Assembly: GCF_022014235.1 (NCBI RefSeq)
Contig: NZ_JAKLTD010000003.1
Span: forward strand, 1-64,000
DNA length: 64,000 nucleotides
Direction: 5' to 3'
From: Methanothermobacter sp. K4
GTDB taxonomy: Archaea > Methanobacteriota > Methanobacteria > Methanobacteriales > Methanothermobacteraceae
This document shows, one piece after another, positions 7,835 to 17,304 of this stretch. Numbering within the stretch: the first letter of the stretch is position 1; every line of letters begins with the position of its first letter. A program made the position numbers and the translations under genes. Under the pieces are notes generated by a model, which was not told the DNA's origin, did no database searches, and was given only the letters and a program-made list of their open reading frames with translations.

Positions 7835-9858
7835 TGTTGGGGAGGGATTTGAGGATTTCCCTTATCCTCATTGCAGTTATATTCTTTCTGGGATTCTTTC
7901 TGAGGATGGAAAATGCCTTCTTTGATGATCCTCTGTATACTGATGAAAATGGGCTGCAGTATTTTCAGGAGAGCGATTCCTATTACAATTACCGCCTCAC
8001 AGAGAACATCGTAACAGGGGGGCACATGGGTGATGCGGTGATTGATGGGATGCCATGGGATCTTCACTCATATTATCCTCCCGGTGTTCCCCTGGATTAC
8101 CCCCCACTACTCCCCATCATGGCCTCAACTTTATATGCACTGATCAGTGCAGTTGCACCGGTGAGCCTCCGTGAGATCTGCCTTCTCATGCCTGCTTTTA
8201 CAGCTCCACTTGCAGGAATAATATGTTTTCTCATTGTGAGAAAGTTTTATGGGAACTTCCCTGGATTTGTGGCAGGTATTCTCATTGTCTCGGCCCCATT
8301 CTATCTCATTAAAACTGTTTATGGGTTCTATGATACCGACATGCTTGTTATCACAGTTCCCCTAACAACACTACTCTTTCTTGTTGAGGCAGAGTGCAGT
8401 GAAAAGAACAGGATTCCCCTATCATCATGCGCGGGATTATTCCTTTTTCTCTTCTCAATCACATGGAGTGGATGGCAGATAATGTTTTACATACTTTTTG
8501 CAGCATTTTTGGTTTGTATGGTGGTGTTTAGAAACAGTGAAAACATGAAGGATATTGTGGAGGTCTTCATTCCAGCATTCACTGTTCTTTTTGTTCTTCT
8601 GATACTCCTGAACCGGCTTGAACTCATTAAGCTTGTCATGGCACCTCTGAGATTACCTGACCTCATGAATCACTCGTTATGGTACCCCTGGCCTGATTCC
8701 TATACCACAGTGGCGGAGCTTCAGCCTGCATCTCCTGATAAAATCCTGAGGTATATATCCCCTGTGCTTATTATTATGGGAGGCTCGGGGATTCCACTCT
8801 ACCTTATTCGTGGATGTGACAGTGCACCGGAAATTCTGATTATCATAATTTCTCTCTGGGTCCTCACAGGTGTGCTGATGCTCATGAAGGGCGTAAGGTT
8901 CATCATGTTCCTTATACCACCACTTTCGATATCTGCGGGGATATTAACAGGTATGGTGACAGAATATTCCTCCACTACCTTTAAAAAGATTAAAATGGTT
9001 GCATCTTCTATCATCATGGCGCTGGTTCTGGTCCAGGTTTTCATATCGTGGGGTATGCTTGGAGATTTAAAACCAGGTTATGATGACTACTTCGAGGAAT
9101 CAGCAAATTGGATAGCTGAGAATACTTCCAGGGATTCAGTTATAGTAACCGAATGGAGTTATGGTCACTTCTATACATCTGAAGCAGATAGGCCTGTTCT
9201 ATATGACGGCAGACTGGCCTACATTGAGACATTACCAGCCAGGAATTTGTGGTATGGACCATCCATTGACCCGAGGATACCCTTAACTGCAAGGGACTAC
9301 TGGATCAGCAGGGCCCTCTCATCTGGCAACACGACGCTATCTGTGAATATACTGAGGATGCTTTCCAACTCCGGTGATGAGGCATACCTTCTCATTGAGA
9401 ACTATACAGGCGACAGCGTAAGGTCCCTCAAAATAATGAGGGAGATTCTTTCCCTCAACAGATCTCAGGCCAGAGAGTTACTGGTGAAGAAATACAGTTT
9501 TCATGAGGAGGAGGCACTCAGGGTAGTCAGCAGGACCCATCCTCTCAATTCACGCGAAATAGTCATGGTGATTCCGGATCAGATGATCAGCGAGGTGGCT
9601 GTCAGAGTGGATAGAAATTGCACACTTTCAGAGGATATATTCTCCAGGATATGGGTTAGAGGAAACCACATTGAGGAGGAGATCATCAATCCTTCAGGAA
9701 AAAGATCACTAGTGGAGATGGATGGTGGAATGTACCTCATGAATAGAAAATACAGGAACTCACTGCTCTTAAGGCTTTTGCTGGGAGTTCATGATGACAG
9801 GTTCATGCTGGTTTATGAAAATCCAGAAATAAAGGTTTATGTACTCCAGAATTCTTGA
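7834..9858 (+). CDS. Oligosaccharyltransferase STT3/AglB, copy 2
   Basis: This 674-residue paralogue of the preceding gene has the same catalytic landmarks: ESDSYYNYRLTEN, FYDTDML and TEWSYGHFY. The two share layout but have diverged clearly, so the duplication is not recent. The ATG at 7834 overlaps the stop of copy 1 (TGATG), implying translational coupling. It ends seven bases before the convergent pilin cluster. The neighbourhood suggests pilins as substrates: the intact B pilin has two N-I-S sequons. That link is inference. Confidence 0.9.
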   Translation: MLGRDLRISLILIAVIFFLGFFLRMENAFFDDPLYTDENGLQYFQESDSYYNYRLTENIVTGGHMGDAVIDGMPWDLHSYYPPGVPLDYPPLLPIMASTLYALISAVAPVSLREICLLMPAFTAPLAGIICFLIVRKFYGNFPGFVAGILIVSAPFYLIKTVYGFYDTDMLVITVPLTTLLFLVEAECSEKNRIPLSSCAGLFLFLFSITWSGWQIMFYILFAAFLVCMVVFRNSENMKDIVEVFIPAFTVLFVLLILLNRLELIKLVMAPLRLPDLMNHSLWYPWPDSYTTVAELQPASPDKILRYISPVLIIMGGSGIPLYLIRGCDSAPEILIIIISLWVLTGVLMLMKGVRFIMFLIPPLSISAGILTGMVTEYSSTTFKKIKMVASSIIMALVLVQVFISWGMLGDLKPGYDDYFEESANWIAENTSRDSVIVTEWSYGHFYTSEADRPVLYDGRLAYIETLPARNLWYGPSIDPRIPLTARDYWISRALSSGNTTLSVNILRMLSNSGDEAYLLIENYTGDSVRSLKIMREILSLNRSQARELLVKKYSFHEEEALRVVSRTHPLNSREIVMVIPDQMISEVAVRVDRNCTLSEDIFSRIWVRGNHIEEEIINPSGKRSLVEMDGGMYLMNRKYRNSLLLRLLLGVHDDRFMLVYENPEIKVYVLQNS

Positions 9859-9864
9859 AAAGGC

Positions 9865-9951
9865 TCAATCAGAGTTGTTGATCGTGGTGTCACGGGCGGT
9901 ATTTATTGAATACCATTCAGCGTTTATCTGGGCCTCTTCCTCGATCAACAA
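9865..9951 (-). pseudogene. Remnant of pilin B (core deleted)
   Basis: The 28-codon frame begins [12 protein letters not shown] and ends [13 protein letters not shown]. Compared with the intact B pilin at 10467-10640 it keeps the cleavage-site end and the C-terminal tail. It has lost about 34 codons that encode the hydrophobic helix and both N-glycosylation sequons, replaced by a few unrelated codons (WYS). It follows pilin A copy 1 in the same way that B follows A in the other unit. Confidence 0.82.
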
Positions 9952-9963
9952 TTCAATCGACTC

Positions 9964-10149
9964 TTAGATTCCTGCGCCTGTCTGGACGTTTTCCCTGACG
10001 TTGTTTATGTCCTGTGCGGCGTTCAGGTTTGTCCTGCTGAAGTATGCTCTGTAGATTAGTAGTGCGACGATTGCTATTACGATTACACCACCGAAGAGCA
10101 GTATGTATTCAGCTGCGCCCTGTCCGGCTTCATCTTTCAGGAACTTCAT
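9964..10149 (-). CDS. Class III signal-peptide pilin A, copy 1
   Basis: This 61-residue type IV pilin-like protein starts MKFLKDEAG and is followed by [12 protein letters not shown], the Q-x-x-A-E-Y class III motif cut before Gln by the EppA prepilin peptidase in methanogens. A 20-residue hydrophobic helix and a short polar tail follow. The ATG at 10149 has a perfect GGAGGTG ribosome-binding site seven bases upstream. It differs from copy 2 at only two residues (SRTNLN versus SRSNLN; VRENV versus VRGNV). It probably forms a fimbrial or surface filament with pilin B. Confidence 0.88.
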   Translation of the reverse strand: MKFLKDEAGQGAAEYILLFGGVIVIAIVALLIYRAYFSRTNLNAAQDINNVRENVQTGAGI

Positions 10150-10251
10150 ATTTTCACACCTCCCTCTATTTAGTTTAACATACTTGTTATATTGTAACTC
10201 CATAATGATAAATGCTTGCCATAAAATAAGCAGGTGGGGGGCTGCTGTCAA

Positions 10252-10466
10252 GATATTAGTGATAAGGTCTGGCTACCGTGTGGCTCATGGAGCACATGAA
10301 GATCTGTATATCGGTATGGGGTCCTGAATGTATCTGCGAGTAGAAAATATGGTTTCGGCGGATTATTCTTTGTTAAATATGAAAAACGTTGGATGGAGCA
10401 GATCTTAACACAAAAACCCTCAACACAAAAAATCTGACAAAAATAAAGGCATTTAAAAAAAGGTAA
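10252..10466. other. Spacer between the two pilin units, no gene seen
   Basis: No convincing coding frame occurs in these 215 bases. At 10444-10460 an A-rich run (T-rich on minus) just after the pilin B stop is a plausible terminator for the copy 2 unit. The stretch from about 10180 upward should hold the promoter of pilin A copy 1; GCATTTATCATT on minus (about 10203-10214) is TATA-like. Confidence 0.45.
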
Positions 10467-10640
10467 TTAGAGTTTGTTGATCGTGGTGTCACGGGCTGTG
10501 TTGATTACTTCGCTGATGTTTCCTGCTATTGATCCGGAGATGTTGAAAATGTAGGAGCCTACGGCTATGACTATTACCAGCAGTGCTCCTACGATCAGTA
10601 TCATTTCAGCGCTTATCTGGGCCTCTTCCTCGATCAACAA
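10467..10640 (-). CDS. Class III signal-peptide pilin B
   Basis: The 57-residue frame starts at tandem TTG codons (10640/10637) and gives LLIEEEA followed by [18 protein letters not shown], the class III cleavage motif and hydrophobic helix. The tail holds two N-glycosylation sequons (FNIS and GNIS) and ends ARDTTINKL. No ATG and no strong ribosome-binding site is seen. It lies in the same frame as pilin A copy 2, only four codons past that gene's TAA, so translation must be coupled or depend on readthrough. It is too short for most gene callers. Confidence 0.72.
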   Translation of the reverse strand: MLIEEEAQISAEMILIVGALLVIVIAVGSYIFNISGSIAGNISEVINTARDTTINKL

Positions 10641-10652
10641 TTCAATCGACTC

Positions 10653-10838
10653 TTAGATTCCTGCGCCTGTCTGGACGTTTCCTCTTACGTTGTTTATGTC
10701 CTGTGCGGCGTTCAGGTTTGATCTGCTGAAGTATGCTCTGTAGATTAGTAGTGCGACGATTGCTATTACGATTACACCACCGAAGAGCAGTATGTATTCA
10801 GCTGCGCCCTGTCCGGCTTCATCTTTCAGGAACTTCAT
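10653..10838 (-). CDS. Class III signal-peptide pilin A, copy 2
   Basis: This 61-residue pilin is almost identical to the copy at 9964-10149, with MKFLKDEAG before the conserved [12 protein letters not shown] cleavage and helix region. The ATG at 10838 has a GGAGGTG site at the usual distance. Its promoter has a TATA box on minus at about 10899-10909. It opens the intact A-B unit, with pilin B following at once, and is transcribed away from the winged-helix gene at 10999. Confidence 0.88.
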   Translation of the reverse strand: MKFLKDEAGQGAAEYILLFGGVIVIAIVALLIYRAYFSRSNLNAAQDINNVRGNVQTGAGI

Positions 10839-10898
10839 ATTTTCACACCTCCATTTATTCACCAGTTCTGGCTTGTTCCATCTTATGTTGTTAACCAC

Positions 10899-10971
10899 TT
10901 ATAAATTTAGCGGATAACCTTTCCAGTTAAACCATTCATTTCACATCGATATAAATATATTTAAATGGTTT
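10899..10971. promoter_or_regulatory. Divergent pilin / winged-helix promoter with inverted repeat
   Basis: Two TATA boxes face apart: about 10899-10909 for the minus-strand pilins and 10948-10960 (GATATAAATATAT) for the plus-strand regulator. An 8-bp inverted repeat, AAACCATT at 10929-10936 and AATGGTTT at 10964-10971, flanks the regulator's TATA box symmetrically. That is the expected geometry for an operator at which a winged-helix protein represses its own gene. The repeat is seen; the operator role is inferred. Confidence 0.6.
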
Positions 10972-10998
10972 TGTTCATAATATCACAAAGGTGATGTG

Positions 10999-11547
10999 AT
11001 GCCGCGGAAGTACAACATTGACAGGGTGATACTTGAAATCCTCCAGGACGGGGATCTGAGCAGGGCAGAGATTGTAGATAGGATAAGGTCCAGGATCGAG
11101 TTCAGTGTCACCGATAAGACGATAAATGAGGCCATCTTCAAGCTTCTAAAGGCCAGCAGGATAACCGTCACAGGCTATGACCTCGGCATATACAATGGTG
11201 TTGATAGGGTGCAGTCCCTTAAACCTGATGGCATAATATTTGGTCTTGTGCAGAGGGATCCCCTTGAGATGAACCTTTTAATAAGGAAACTTGAATCTGA
11301 AAACCTGCATGAATCAGAATCAGCACTTAACAAACTCAAAAAAATCTTCAGAGCTAAAACAGCCGAGATTGGAGTTGACGCAGAGGCCATATTTGGGATG
11401 ATAGTAAATGAAATACTGTCCCTGGACCCTGACCAGAAACGTATAATGACACAGAAACTTGCCTATGCCCTGAGTGACGAGGATGACGCCCCTGAGCAGC
11501 TCAGGCACCTTATAACATACTTTGAGATCAGGGCAGGGAATATGTGA
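10999..11547 (+). CDS. Winged-helix DNA-binding protein beside pilin genes
   Basis: The 182-residue protein starts MPRKYNIDRVILEILQDGDLSRAEIV. Its first 75 residues look like a winged helix (IVDRIRSRIEFSVTDKTINEAIFKLLKASRI), followed by a helical C-terminal part of no family I recognise. The ATG at 10999 follows GGTGAT by three bases. It is divergent from pilin A copy 2 and convergent with pilin 3, which suggests a local regulator of pilin expression. The fold is inferred from sequence pattern only. Confidence 0.75.
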   Translation: MPRKYNIDRVILEILQDGDLSRAEIVDRIRSRIEFSVTDKTINEAIFKLLKASRITVTGYDLGIYNGVDRVQSLKPDGIIFGLVQRDPLEMNLLIRKLESENLHESESALNKLKKIFRAKTAEIGVDAEAIFGMIVNEILSLDPDQKRIMTQKLAYALSDEDDAPEQLRHLITYFEIRAGNM

Positions 11548-11727
11548 TTATCCGCTGTTTACGCCTTCCCTGACATTGTTGAGGTCCGTGGCAACATTAA
11601 GAGGATTCGTTGTTTTTATGTACTCTGTATAGATGAGAAGGGTTGCTATCGCAATAACAATCACACCACCAAAGAGAAGTATGTACTCAGCGGCTCCCTG
11701 ACCGCATTCATCAAAAACTATTATCAC
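11548..11727 (-). CDS. Class III signal-peptide pilin, third paralogue
   Basis: This protein of about 59 residues starts at a GTG (11727) preceded by [16 protein letters not shown] then [24 protein letters not shown]. The cleavage and helix region matches pilin A almost exactly, but the tail ([26 protein letters not shown]) has diverged. It lacks the basic residues usually found before the class III site, so processing may be weaker. It ends directly against the winged-helix gene, in convergent orientation. Confidence 0.78.
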   Translation of the reverse strand: MIIVFDECGQGAAEYILLFGGVIVIAIATLLIYTEYIKTTNPLNVATDLNNVREGVNSG

Positions 11728-11866
11728 TGAAATCCACCCCAATTAATTTATACACCCTTTTATAAAAATCACATTATATAAACTTCACCCTAAAAAACAT
11801 TATAAATGAATGCGGATAATAAAATATTAATTTAAACCTAGTAATTCCGGGAGCGGGAGGCATTCA

Positions 11867-13228
11867 ATGATATATTTGCTGGTTACATTTGCTGGAATCT
11901 TAATGATATTTGCTGGCCTTTACTTCATGTCCCTTGGCTTTGCAACACCGCCGAATATTTTCATGTTCTTTCTGGGGCTCGTTCTATTTGTACCTGGTCT
12001 TATAATAACCCTTCTATTTGCAGGAAGAATAGACCTAGGATCTATTAAAGCTTCATCAGAGAAAAAAACCCCTAAAAAGAAGGTTAAACCTGCTAAAAGG
12101 GCTCCTGTTAAAAGACAGCCCACATTTAAAGCTCCTGAGGCTGTTGAGGGGGTTTCTGAGAAGAAGGTTGTTGGTGTTGGGCGTTCAACTTTGAAGGCTC
12201 CTGAGGCTGTTGAGGGGGCTCCAAAGAGGAGAGTTCCTTCTGTACTTAAAGAAAAACCAGAAAAGGAATCTGAAGGTTCGGAAAAGAGTATTCCTGAGAC
12301 ATCAGCTGGAGCCAAACCGGTCATGCCCAAAACACCTACGAAGGAATCAAGGGATATAAAACCCTCTACTGGGGGGTCATCAGCATCAGAGTCCATCGCT
12401 TCAGAGCCGTCAAGGATAGCCCCCGTCAGGAAAATCACTCCCGAAAAGACCATAAGACCCGCTCCCAAAAAGAAGTCTCCTGCAGAAGGGATTTCTAAAT
12501 CCAGAACCACTGAATCATCCCGTAAAAGGCTGTTCAGCCTTCCAAAACTGAGAAAGGGTAAGGAAGATGTATCTGAAAAGGGCAAGGGTCTACCACCTAA
12601 AAAGAAAACACAGAAACCAGTAAAACCCGCCCCGGTCAGAAGAACACCCTCAAAGACAGATAACAGCTACGTGACAGAGAGGCTAAAGAAGCTCAAGCAG
12701 GAGTACATAGAAAACGTGGATGATGTTGAGGACCTCCTGGAGGACCGCCTGGATTCATTCAAGGGAGCCATAAACAGAATAAGGGCCGAGACAAGGGAAC
12801 CGAGCATAATATGGTCATTTGATGCATCAGATGTGCAGGATGCAATGAGGGAAACCATAACTGCTGCTGAAGAAAGCGTTGTCCTCATGTATCCATGGAT
12901 AAGGAACATAGATGTCTCGGTGCTCAAAAAATTCATGGATACAGAGAGCCGCCTCATAATACAGGAGGCCAGTCTTGATGATGAGGCCTCAGTGGAACTC
13001 ATAAAGGTCTTAATGGATAATAACGTTGAGATAAGGACCATGCCCCATATACATACTGTTGCAGCGGTTGCAGATGATAAGAATGGCCTTATAATATCAA
13101 CAGACCCGATATATGAGAGTTTTGAGGTTGGTGTTATCTACAAGGACAAGAAATCCATATCTGAAATTAAAAAACTCTTTGAGGAGGCATGGAATCTTTC
13201 AGATGAAATCAACCTGGAGGGAGTATAG
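11867..13228 (+). CDS. Membrane-anchored protein with basic linker and PLD-like C-domain
   Basis: The 453-residue protein has two N-terminal membrane helices (residues 1-50), a low-complexity Lys/Pro/Ser-rich linker of about 220 residues, and a folded C-terminal domain. The linker has an imperfect repeat of KAPEAVEG. The C-terminal part (from about 265) starts with a coiled-coil-like stretch and resembles the phospholipase D-like/TrmB effector domain, without an HKD catalytic motif that I can see. Its stop shares one base with the GTG start of the hydrolase gene downstream. Function is unknown; membrane tethering of a nucleic-acid or ligand sensor is a guess. Confidence 0.75.
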   Translation: MIYLLVTFAGILMIFAGLYFMSLGFATPPNIFMFFLGLVLFVPGLIITLLFAGRIDLGSIKASSEKKTPKKKVKPAKRAPVKRQPTFKAPEAVEGVSEKKVVGVGRSTLKAPEAVEGAPKRRVPSVLKEKPEKESEGSEKSIPETSAGAKPVMPKTPTKESRDIKPSTGGSSASESIASEPSRIAPVRKITPEKTIRPAPKKKSPAEGISKSRTTESSRKRLFSLPKLRKGKEDVSEKGKGLPPKKKTQKPVKPAPVRRTPSKTDNSYVTERLKKLKQEYIENVDDVEDLLEDRLDSFKGAINRIRAETREPSIIWSFDASDVQDAMRETITAAEESVVLMYPWIRNIDVSVLKKFMDTESRLIIQEASLDDEASVELIKVLMDNNVEIRTMPHIHTVAAVADDKNGLIISTDPIYESFEVGVIYKDKKSISEIKKLFEEAWNLSDEINLEGV

Positions 13229-13920
13229 TGAAAATTCAGTGGTTTGGACACTCGGCATTTGAGATAACCTCAGATGACACAAGAATACTCATAGACCCGT
13301 TCATAAGCAACAACCCTGTCTGCACTACCGCGGTTGAGGAATTTGACCCGGATATCATCTGCGTCACCCATGGTCATGCGGATCACCTAGGTGATGCCAT
13401 GGAAATAGCCGACAGGTCAGGGGCCGTTTTAGTAGCAAACCATGAACTCTCGGTTTTCTTCGGAAGGCAGGGTCTTGAAAGTAACGGTATGAACATCGGC
13501 GGAACTGTTTCTGTTGATGGAATCACCATAAGGATGGTGGATGCAAAGCACTCCTCAGATATAGACTTCACAGAGGAGGTCACATCCGGGGGAAGCGCCT
13601 GCGGTTACATCATCGAAACCCCTGAGGGGAAGGTGTACCATGCAGGTGATACAGGACTATTTATGGATATGAGGGATGTTATAGGTGCCATTTACCGGCC
13701 TGAAATTGCACTTCTACCGATAGGGGACCGCTACACAATGGGGCCGGAGGATGCATCCATCGCCGTGGAATGGATAAAACCTGAAAGGGTGTTTCCCATG
13801 CACTACAACACCTTCCCGGTAATTGAACAGGACCCAGAGATCTTTGCTGAGATGGTAGGTAGAACCTCCCCTGACACAGAGGTCGTTGTCCTTGAGGTTG
13901 GGGGAGTCTATGAAGATTAA
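13228..13920 (+). CDS. UPF0173 metal-dependent hydrolase
   Basis: This 230-residue metallo-beta-lactamase-fold protein starts at a GTG that overlaps the previous stop by one base. It has the metal motif [10 protein letters not shown] near residue 48, later HAGDTG, and MHYNTFP near the C-terminus, as in the UPF0173 (YtkL-like) family. The substrate is not established. Tight packing with the membrane PLD-like gene upstream and the GTPase gene downstream suggests one operon running to about 15209. Confidence 0.9.
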   Translation: MKIQWFGHSAFEITSDDTRILIDPFISNNPVCTTAVEEFDPDIICVTHGHADHLGDAMEIADRSGAVLVANHELSVFFGRQGLESNGMNIGGTVSVDGITIRMVDAKHSSDIDFTEEVTSGGSACGYIIETPEGKVYHAGDTGLFMDMRDVIGAIYRPEIALLPIGDRYTMGPEDASIAVEWIKPERVFPMHYNTFPVIEQDPEIFAEMVGRTSPDTEVVVLEVGGVYED

Positions 13921-13939
13921 TCATAAAGAAGTGATAAGG

Positions 13940-14560
13940 ATGGCAAATTTTTTCACCAATTTCCTTGATAAACTGCTCGGAAGGAACAAGAAACTGAAGA
14001 TAGGACTCTACGGTCACCCAAATTCCGGTAAAACAACTCTTGCAAACAGGATGTGTGAGGACTGGCTTGGAAAACCCCTTGGGCTGACCTCGGAGATACC
14101 CCACGAGACAAGAACGGTGTATAAACAGGAGAGAATCACCATAGAGAGGGATGGGGCGGAACTTGACTTTGACATCATTGACACGCCGGGAATAGCAACA
14201 AAGGTTGACTACAAGAACTTCCTTGAATTTGGATTGTCAGAGCAGGAAGCCAAGGAACGGGCTAAGGAGGCCACCAAGGGGATAATCGAGGCAATAAAAT
14301 GGCTCGATGATGTTACCGGCGTACTCCTTGTCATGGATTCATCACAGGACCCTCTGACACAGGCGAATATAACAATAATAGGGAACCTTGAGGCGAGGAA
14401 GATACCCTTCCTCATAGTTGCAAACAAGATAGACCTTCCTGAGTCATCTCCAGAGAGGATCATATCGGTTTTCCCCCAGCATACGGTTGTCCCTATCTCG
14501 GCACTGCACGGTGAAAACACAGAGGACCTTTACATGCAGATGGTTAAAAAATTCAGGTGA
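13940..14560 (+). CDS. Era-like small GTPase, OapA/ArvA type
   Basis: This GTPase of about 206 residues has all the G motifs: P-loop GHPNSGKT, switch II DTPG, NKID and a final SAL. It begins with an amphipathic helix ([14 protein letters not shown]) that could touch membranes. An alternative ATG at 13910 would overlap the hydrolase gene by 11 bases; I prefer 13940 with GTGAT just upstream. It is followed by former DUF2073 and DUF2072 genes, the gene order called oapABC in haloarchaea. There ArvA, the same GTPase, has been shown to drive extracellular vesicle formation. Confidence 0.82.
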   Translation: MANFFTNFLDKLLGRNKKLKIGLYGHPNSGKTTLANRMCEDWLGKPLGLTSEIPHETRTVYKQERITIERDGAELDFDIIDTPGIATKVDYKNFLEFGLSEQEAKERAKEATKGIIEAIKWLDDVTGVLLVMDSSQDPLTQANITIIGNLEARKIPFLIVANKIDLPESSPERIISVFPQHTVVPISALHGENTEDLYMQMVKKFR

Positions 14561-14569
14561 GGGGTTAAA

Positions 14570-14938
14570 ATGGATGGCTTGAAAATGGATTTTCTTTCAT
14601 CAGAGGCTCTTGAGGATAAAAGCAGCATGGAAAAGATCTCAATGATCATAGACCGTGTGAAGGATGGGGACATACTGGTCCTGGAGGGAAGTCTTTCACC
14701 CTCAGAGGAGGCTGAACTCATAGAGACCACCATGAGGGAGATTGACATTGAAAACTTTGTGGGAATAGATATATACACCCTTGAGAAGGACGAGAAGGCA
14801 TTCCTGGGACTCTCAAAGAGAAGGACAGTCGGACTCACCATAATAGGCCCTGCCAACGTCATGCGAACGGTTAAGAGGAAGTCAAACTTCCTCTCAATGA
14901 TTGCAGAGATCGGTGATTCAGGTGCATCAGTGCATTAA
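14570..14938 (+). CDS. OapB/ArvB family protein (former DUF2073)
   Basis: The 122-residue protein matches what I recall of the DUF2073 family: [21 protein letters not shown], then [20 protein letters not shown], then [21 protein letters not shown]. It stands between the small GTPase and the zinc-ribbon gene and overlaps the latter by 17 bases, so all three are probably one translational unit. In haloarchaea it is a partner of the vesicle-forming GTPase. Its biochemical role is unknown. Confidence 0.82.
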   Translation: MDGLKMDFLSSEALEDKSSMEKISMIIDRVKDGDILVLEGSLSPSEEAELIETTMREIDIENFVGIDIYTLEKDEKAFLGLSKRRTVGLTIIGPANVMRTVKRKSNFLSMIAEIGDSGASVH

Positions 14939-15209
14939 GTGCGGGGAGAAGTTCAGGTCTTCAGAGGAACTAACAGATGGATGTCCAAAATGTGGAAGCA
15001 GGTACTTCAGATATGTGGCTGATAGGAGGGACCCTGAACCGGTGGGGGATCCCATTGAGACCATAATGGTCAGGAAGAACGGTATCTATGAGGTTAACCT
15101 CACATCTCTCCTTGAGGATGACTCCATAATAGTCTCTGATGAGGAGGGCAAATACTTCATTGACCTGAACTTCCTGCTCAAGAAGAACCTTAAGAGGAGG
15201 GTTAAATAA
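14922..15209 (+). CDS. OapC/ArvC family zinc-ribbon protein (former DUF2072)
   Basis: This 95-residue protein begins [11 protein letters not shown] and has a second CPKCGSRYF, so two CxxC knuckles form a zinc ribbon, followed by a beta-rich C-terminal part ending [15 protein letters not shown]. The GTG at 14922 is preferred because GGTGAT lies at 14912-14917. It completes the GTPase-OapB-OapC trio and ends two bases before the convergent RqcH gene. Confidence 0.82.
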   Translation: MHQCIKCGEKFRSSEELTDGCPKCGSRYFRYVADRRDPEPVGDPIETIMVRKNGIYEVNLTSLLEDDSIIVSDEEGKYFIDLNFLLKKNLKRRVK

Positions 15210-15210
15210 C

Positions 15211-17172
15211 CTAATCTACTGTAACAATATCACCCTTTCCAGGTGGAAGGACCCTTACAATGTCTTCAAGCTGGAATAGATTCTCAGGATCAACCTTTGC
15301 CTTTATGGCCTTTGCAAGGGCCTCTTTTTTGGTGTAACCTGGTTTTACCACAACAAAATTATCCGTTCTTTTTTTCACCGCCGATGGGGGACCGCACATC
15401 ACCCTCTCCCCATCATGGTCCACCACACCAACAGCCACCTTTAGGGGAACACCCCTTATGTAATTCCTGGAACCCCTTATGATGAAGGCCCCCCTGGCAA
15501 CGAATTCCCCGGACCTGGGAGTCTTTGAAACCTGCTCCGGGCGGACCCAGTAGACATCCAGTGACGTAAACCCCCTGGTCCAGGCACTTGAAAATGAAGC
15601 TGCAAAAACCGCGGCTTCCTGAATGGTTTCTTCTGGTACCTCACGGCCCTCACTTTTTATAACCACCGAGGGGGCCCCATGGATGTCTGAGTGGAGGTAT
15701 ATGTCCCTGGGCTCCATGTGCCTCTTCACGACAATCTCGTTGGTTCCGGCGTCCCTTCCACCGATTACAAGGAAATCGTCTGATGAGATGAACCAGCGGA
15801 ATTTTTCAAACCAGCGGAGTTTCCTCTTAACCCTCTTCTGCGGGACCATGATGTTTCTGAGGGCATCATCCCTTCTCTTCTCAACCCTCTCAATTTCTTT
15901 CTCTGTTTTCTCTATGGCCTGGAGGACACCCTTTATTTTTCTTTTGGCTTTCTTGGCCTTTTCATAGTAGACCTCTGCGTTCTCTGGAACCCCAAGCTTC
16001 GGGTCAATCCGTATCCTTTCACCGTCAATAAGGAGGGTCATGTTTCCCATTCCATCAATTTCCTGGATCATCTGGGCCTCTGCCATTCCCCTACTGCGGG
16101 CATCAGCTATTATCTTCCGTATTTCCTTCCAGGAGTATTTTTCACGGGCGTCCCTTATTGTTCTGAGCACATCCTCAACAGCCGAGTAGTGTGCATAGAG
16201 GAGGTCACCCTTTCTTGTTGAGGTATCTATTGTATCCTGGAATTTCTGGAGGGTCTCCCTCTGTATCCGGAGTCTTTTCCTGAATTTCTCAACCTCTTTC
16301 TCCCACTCGGCCTCATGGACCTTCCTGAGCTCCTCCCTGAATATTGAACTGAAGAACTCGTCTGCCGCCTCGTTGAAGCTTTCAAAGTACTCCCTCCCCC
16401 TGTCACGGTACACCATGAGTTCAATGGGGAGCACGTCGCCTTCACCGTTCTTTATGATGTGGGGGTTGAATTTGAGGTTTCTAAGCGGCTTGAAGAGTTC
16501 ATTTATTGCAGACTCAATTTTTTCTATCTCATCTCTGTTCAGGGTGCTGGCTGCTCTATTCTTATCTAGACCGGACCTCAGGATGATCTCCTCTGCATAG
16601 AGTCCCCCAAACCCGTTTCTTGCAAGGGTCCTTATGAGGTCGGTGTCTGAGTTTTTCAGCATCTCCTCAAGTTCACTACTCTCATATCTGAGGGGGTGTA
16701 GACCCCTTGATGGGGGGTACTCGTACCTTTCACGGGACGCTATTCTCCTGTCACTCCAGGTTTTCCTTTTAAGTGGCAGTATTATTTCACCCTCCTGGTT
16801 CAGGAGTATTATGTTCCCCTTTGAGAATAGTTCCACCACGAGGGTGTATTTCTGTTCCTTCTCGATTTCTATCTCCACTATCCTGTCAAAGCTGTGCTGC
16901 CGGACCTCCCTTACGATTCCACCCCTGAGGTGCTTTCGGAGGAGCATGGGGAATGATGGGGGGATCTTTGGATTTTCAGGGGGATACTCTGTTCTGTGTA
17001 TCCTTACACCTGCCTGCATAACCACATCAACCCTCCCCTCTCCGGGTACATGGAATCTGATTATTACAGTGTCCCTGAGGGGCTGATAGGCCTTATCCAC
17101 CCTGGCACCCATTAGAATCTCATTGAGTTCCCTGGTAACTGCAAAAACATCAACGTTTGACATTGTCTTCAT
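15211..17172 (-). CDS. rqcH: Ribosome quality control protein RqcH/NEMF (NFACT)
   Basis: RqcH binds obstructed large ribosomal subunits and recruits tRNA-Ala to add C-terminal Ala tails. The 653-residue protein has an NFACT-N domain with the Asp-Arg pair at residues 96-97 (SFDRIVEIE), central helix-hairpin and coiled-coil regions, and the NFACT-R domain ([28 protein letters not shown]). The ATG at 17172 has GAGGTG six bases upstream, better than the GTG at 17181. The DR pair is needed for tailing in bacterial RqcH, so this copy looks active. Confidence 0.9.
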   Translation of the reverse strand: MKTMSNVDVFAVTRELNEILMGARVDKAYQPLRDTVIIRFHVPGEGRVDVVMQAGVRIHRTEYPPENPKIPPSFPMLLRKHLRGGIVREVRQHSFDRIVEIEIEKEQKYTLVVELFSKGNIILLNQEGEIILPLKRKTWSDRRIASRERYEYPPSRGLHPLRYESSELEEMLKNSDTDLIRTLARNGFGGLYAEEIILRSGLDKNRAASTLNRDEIEKIESAINELFKPLRNLKFNPHIIKNGEGDVLPIELMVYRDRGREYFESFNEAADEFFSSIFREELRKVHEAEWEKEVEKFRKRLRIQRETLQKFQDTIDTSTRKGDLLYAHYSAVEDVLRTIRDAREKYSWKEIRKIIADARSRGMAEAQMIQEIDGMGNMTLLIDGERIRIDPKLGVPENAEVYYEKAKKAKRKIKGVLQAIEKTEKEIERVEKRRDDALRNIMVPQKRVKRKLRWFEKFRWFISSDDFLVIGGRDAGTNEIVVKRHMEPRDIYLHSDIHGAPSVVIKSEGREVPEETIQEAAVFAASFSSAWTRGFTSLDVYWVRPEQVSKTPRSGEFVARGAFIIRGSRNYIRGVPLKVAVGVVDHDGERVMCGPPSAVKKRTDNFVVVKPGYTKKEALAKAIKAKVDPENLFQLEDIVRVLPPGKGDIVTVD

Positions 17173-17304
17173 ATTCAACACCTCGCAAGAAACAGAAGTC
17201 CGACGGCTTTAAGTATTTAATGATGGTATAATAATATCTTTCCATGGTTTGATGGAAAAGTTTTAAGACCATCAAGATACGAAAAACTCTCTGGAGGTTT
17301 TAAT

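Noticed and set aside
9865-11727. Insertion sequence or phage at the pilin cluster
   Set aside because: The repeated DNA is fully explained by duplicated pilin genes; no transposase, integrase or terminal inverted repeats are seen.
13886-13939. Longer N-terminus for the small GTPase
   Set aside because: It would overlap the UPF0173 gene by up to 35 bases, and the family normally begins at the amphipathic helix coded from 13940.
13940-15209. Replication origin, because oap genes are origin-associated in haloarchaea
   Set aside because: No orc1/cdc6 gene and no origin-type repeat cluster is visible nearby.
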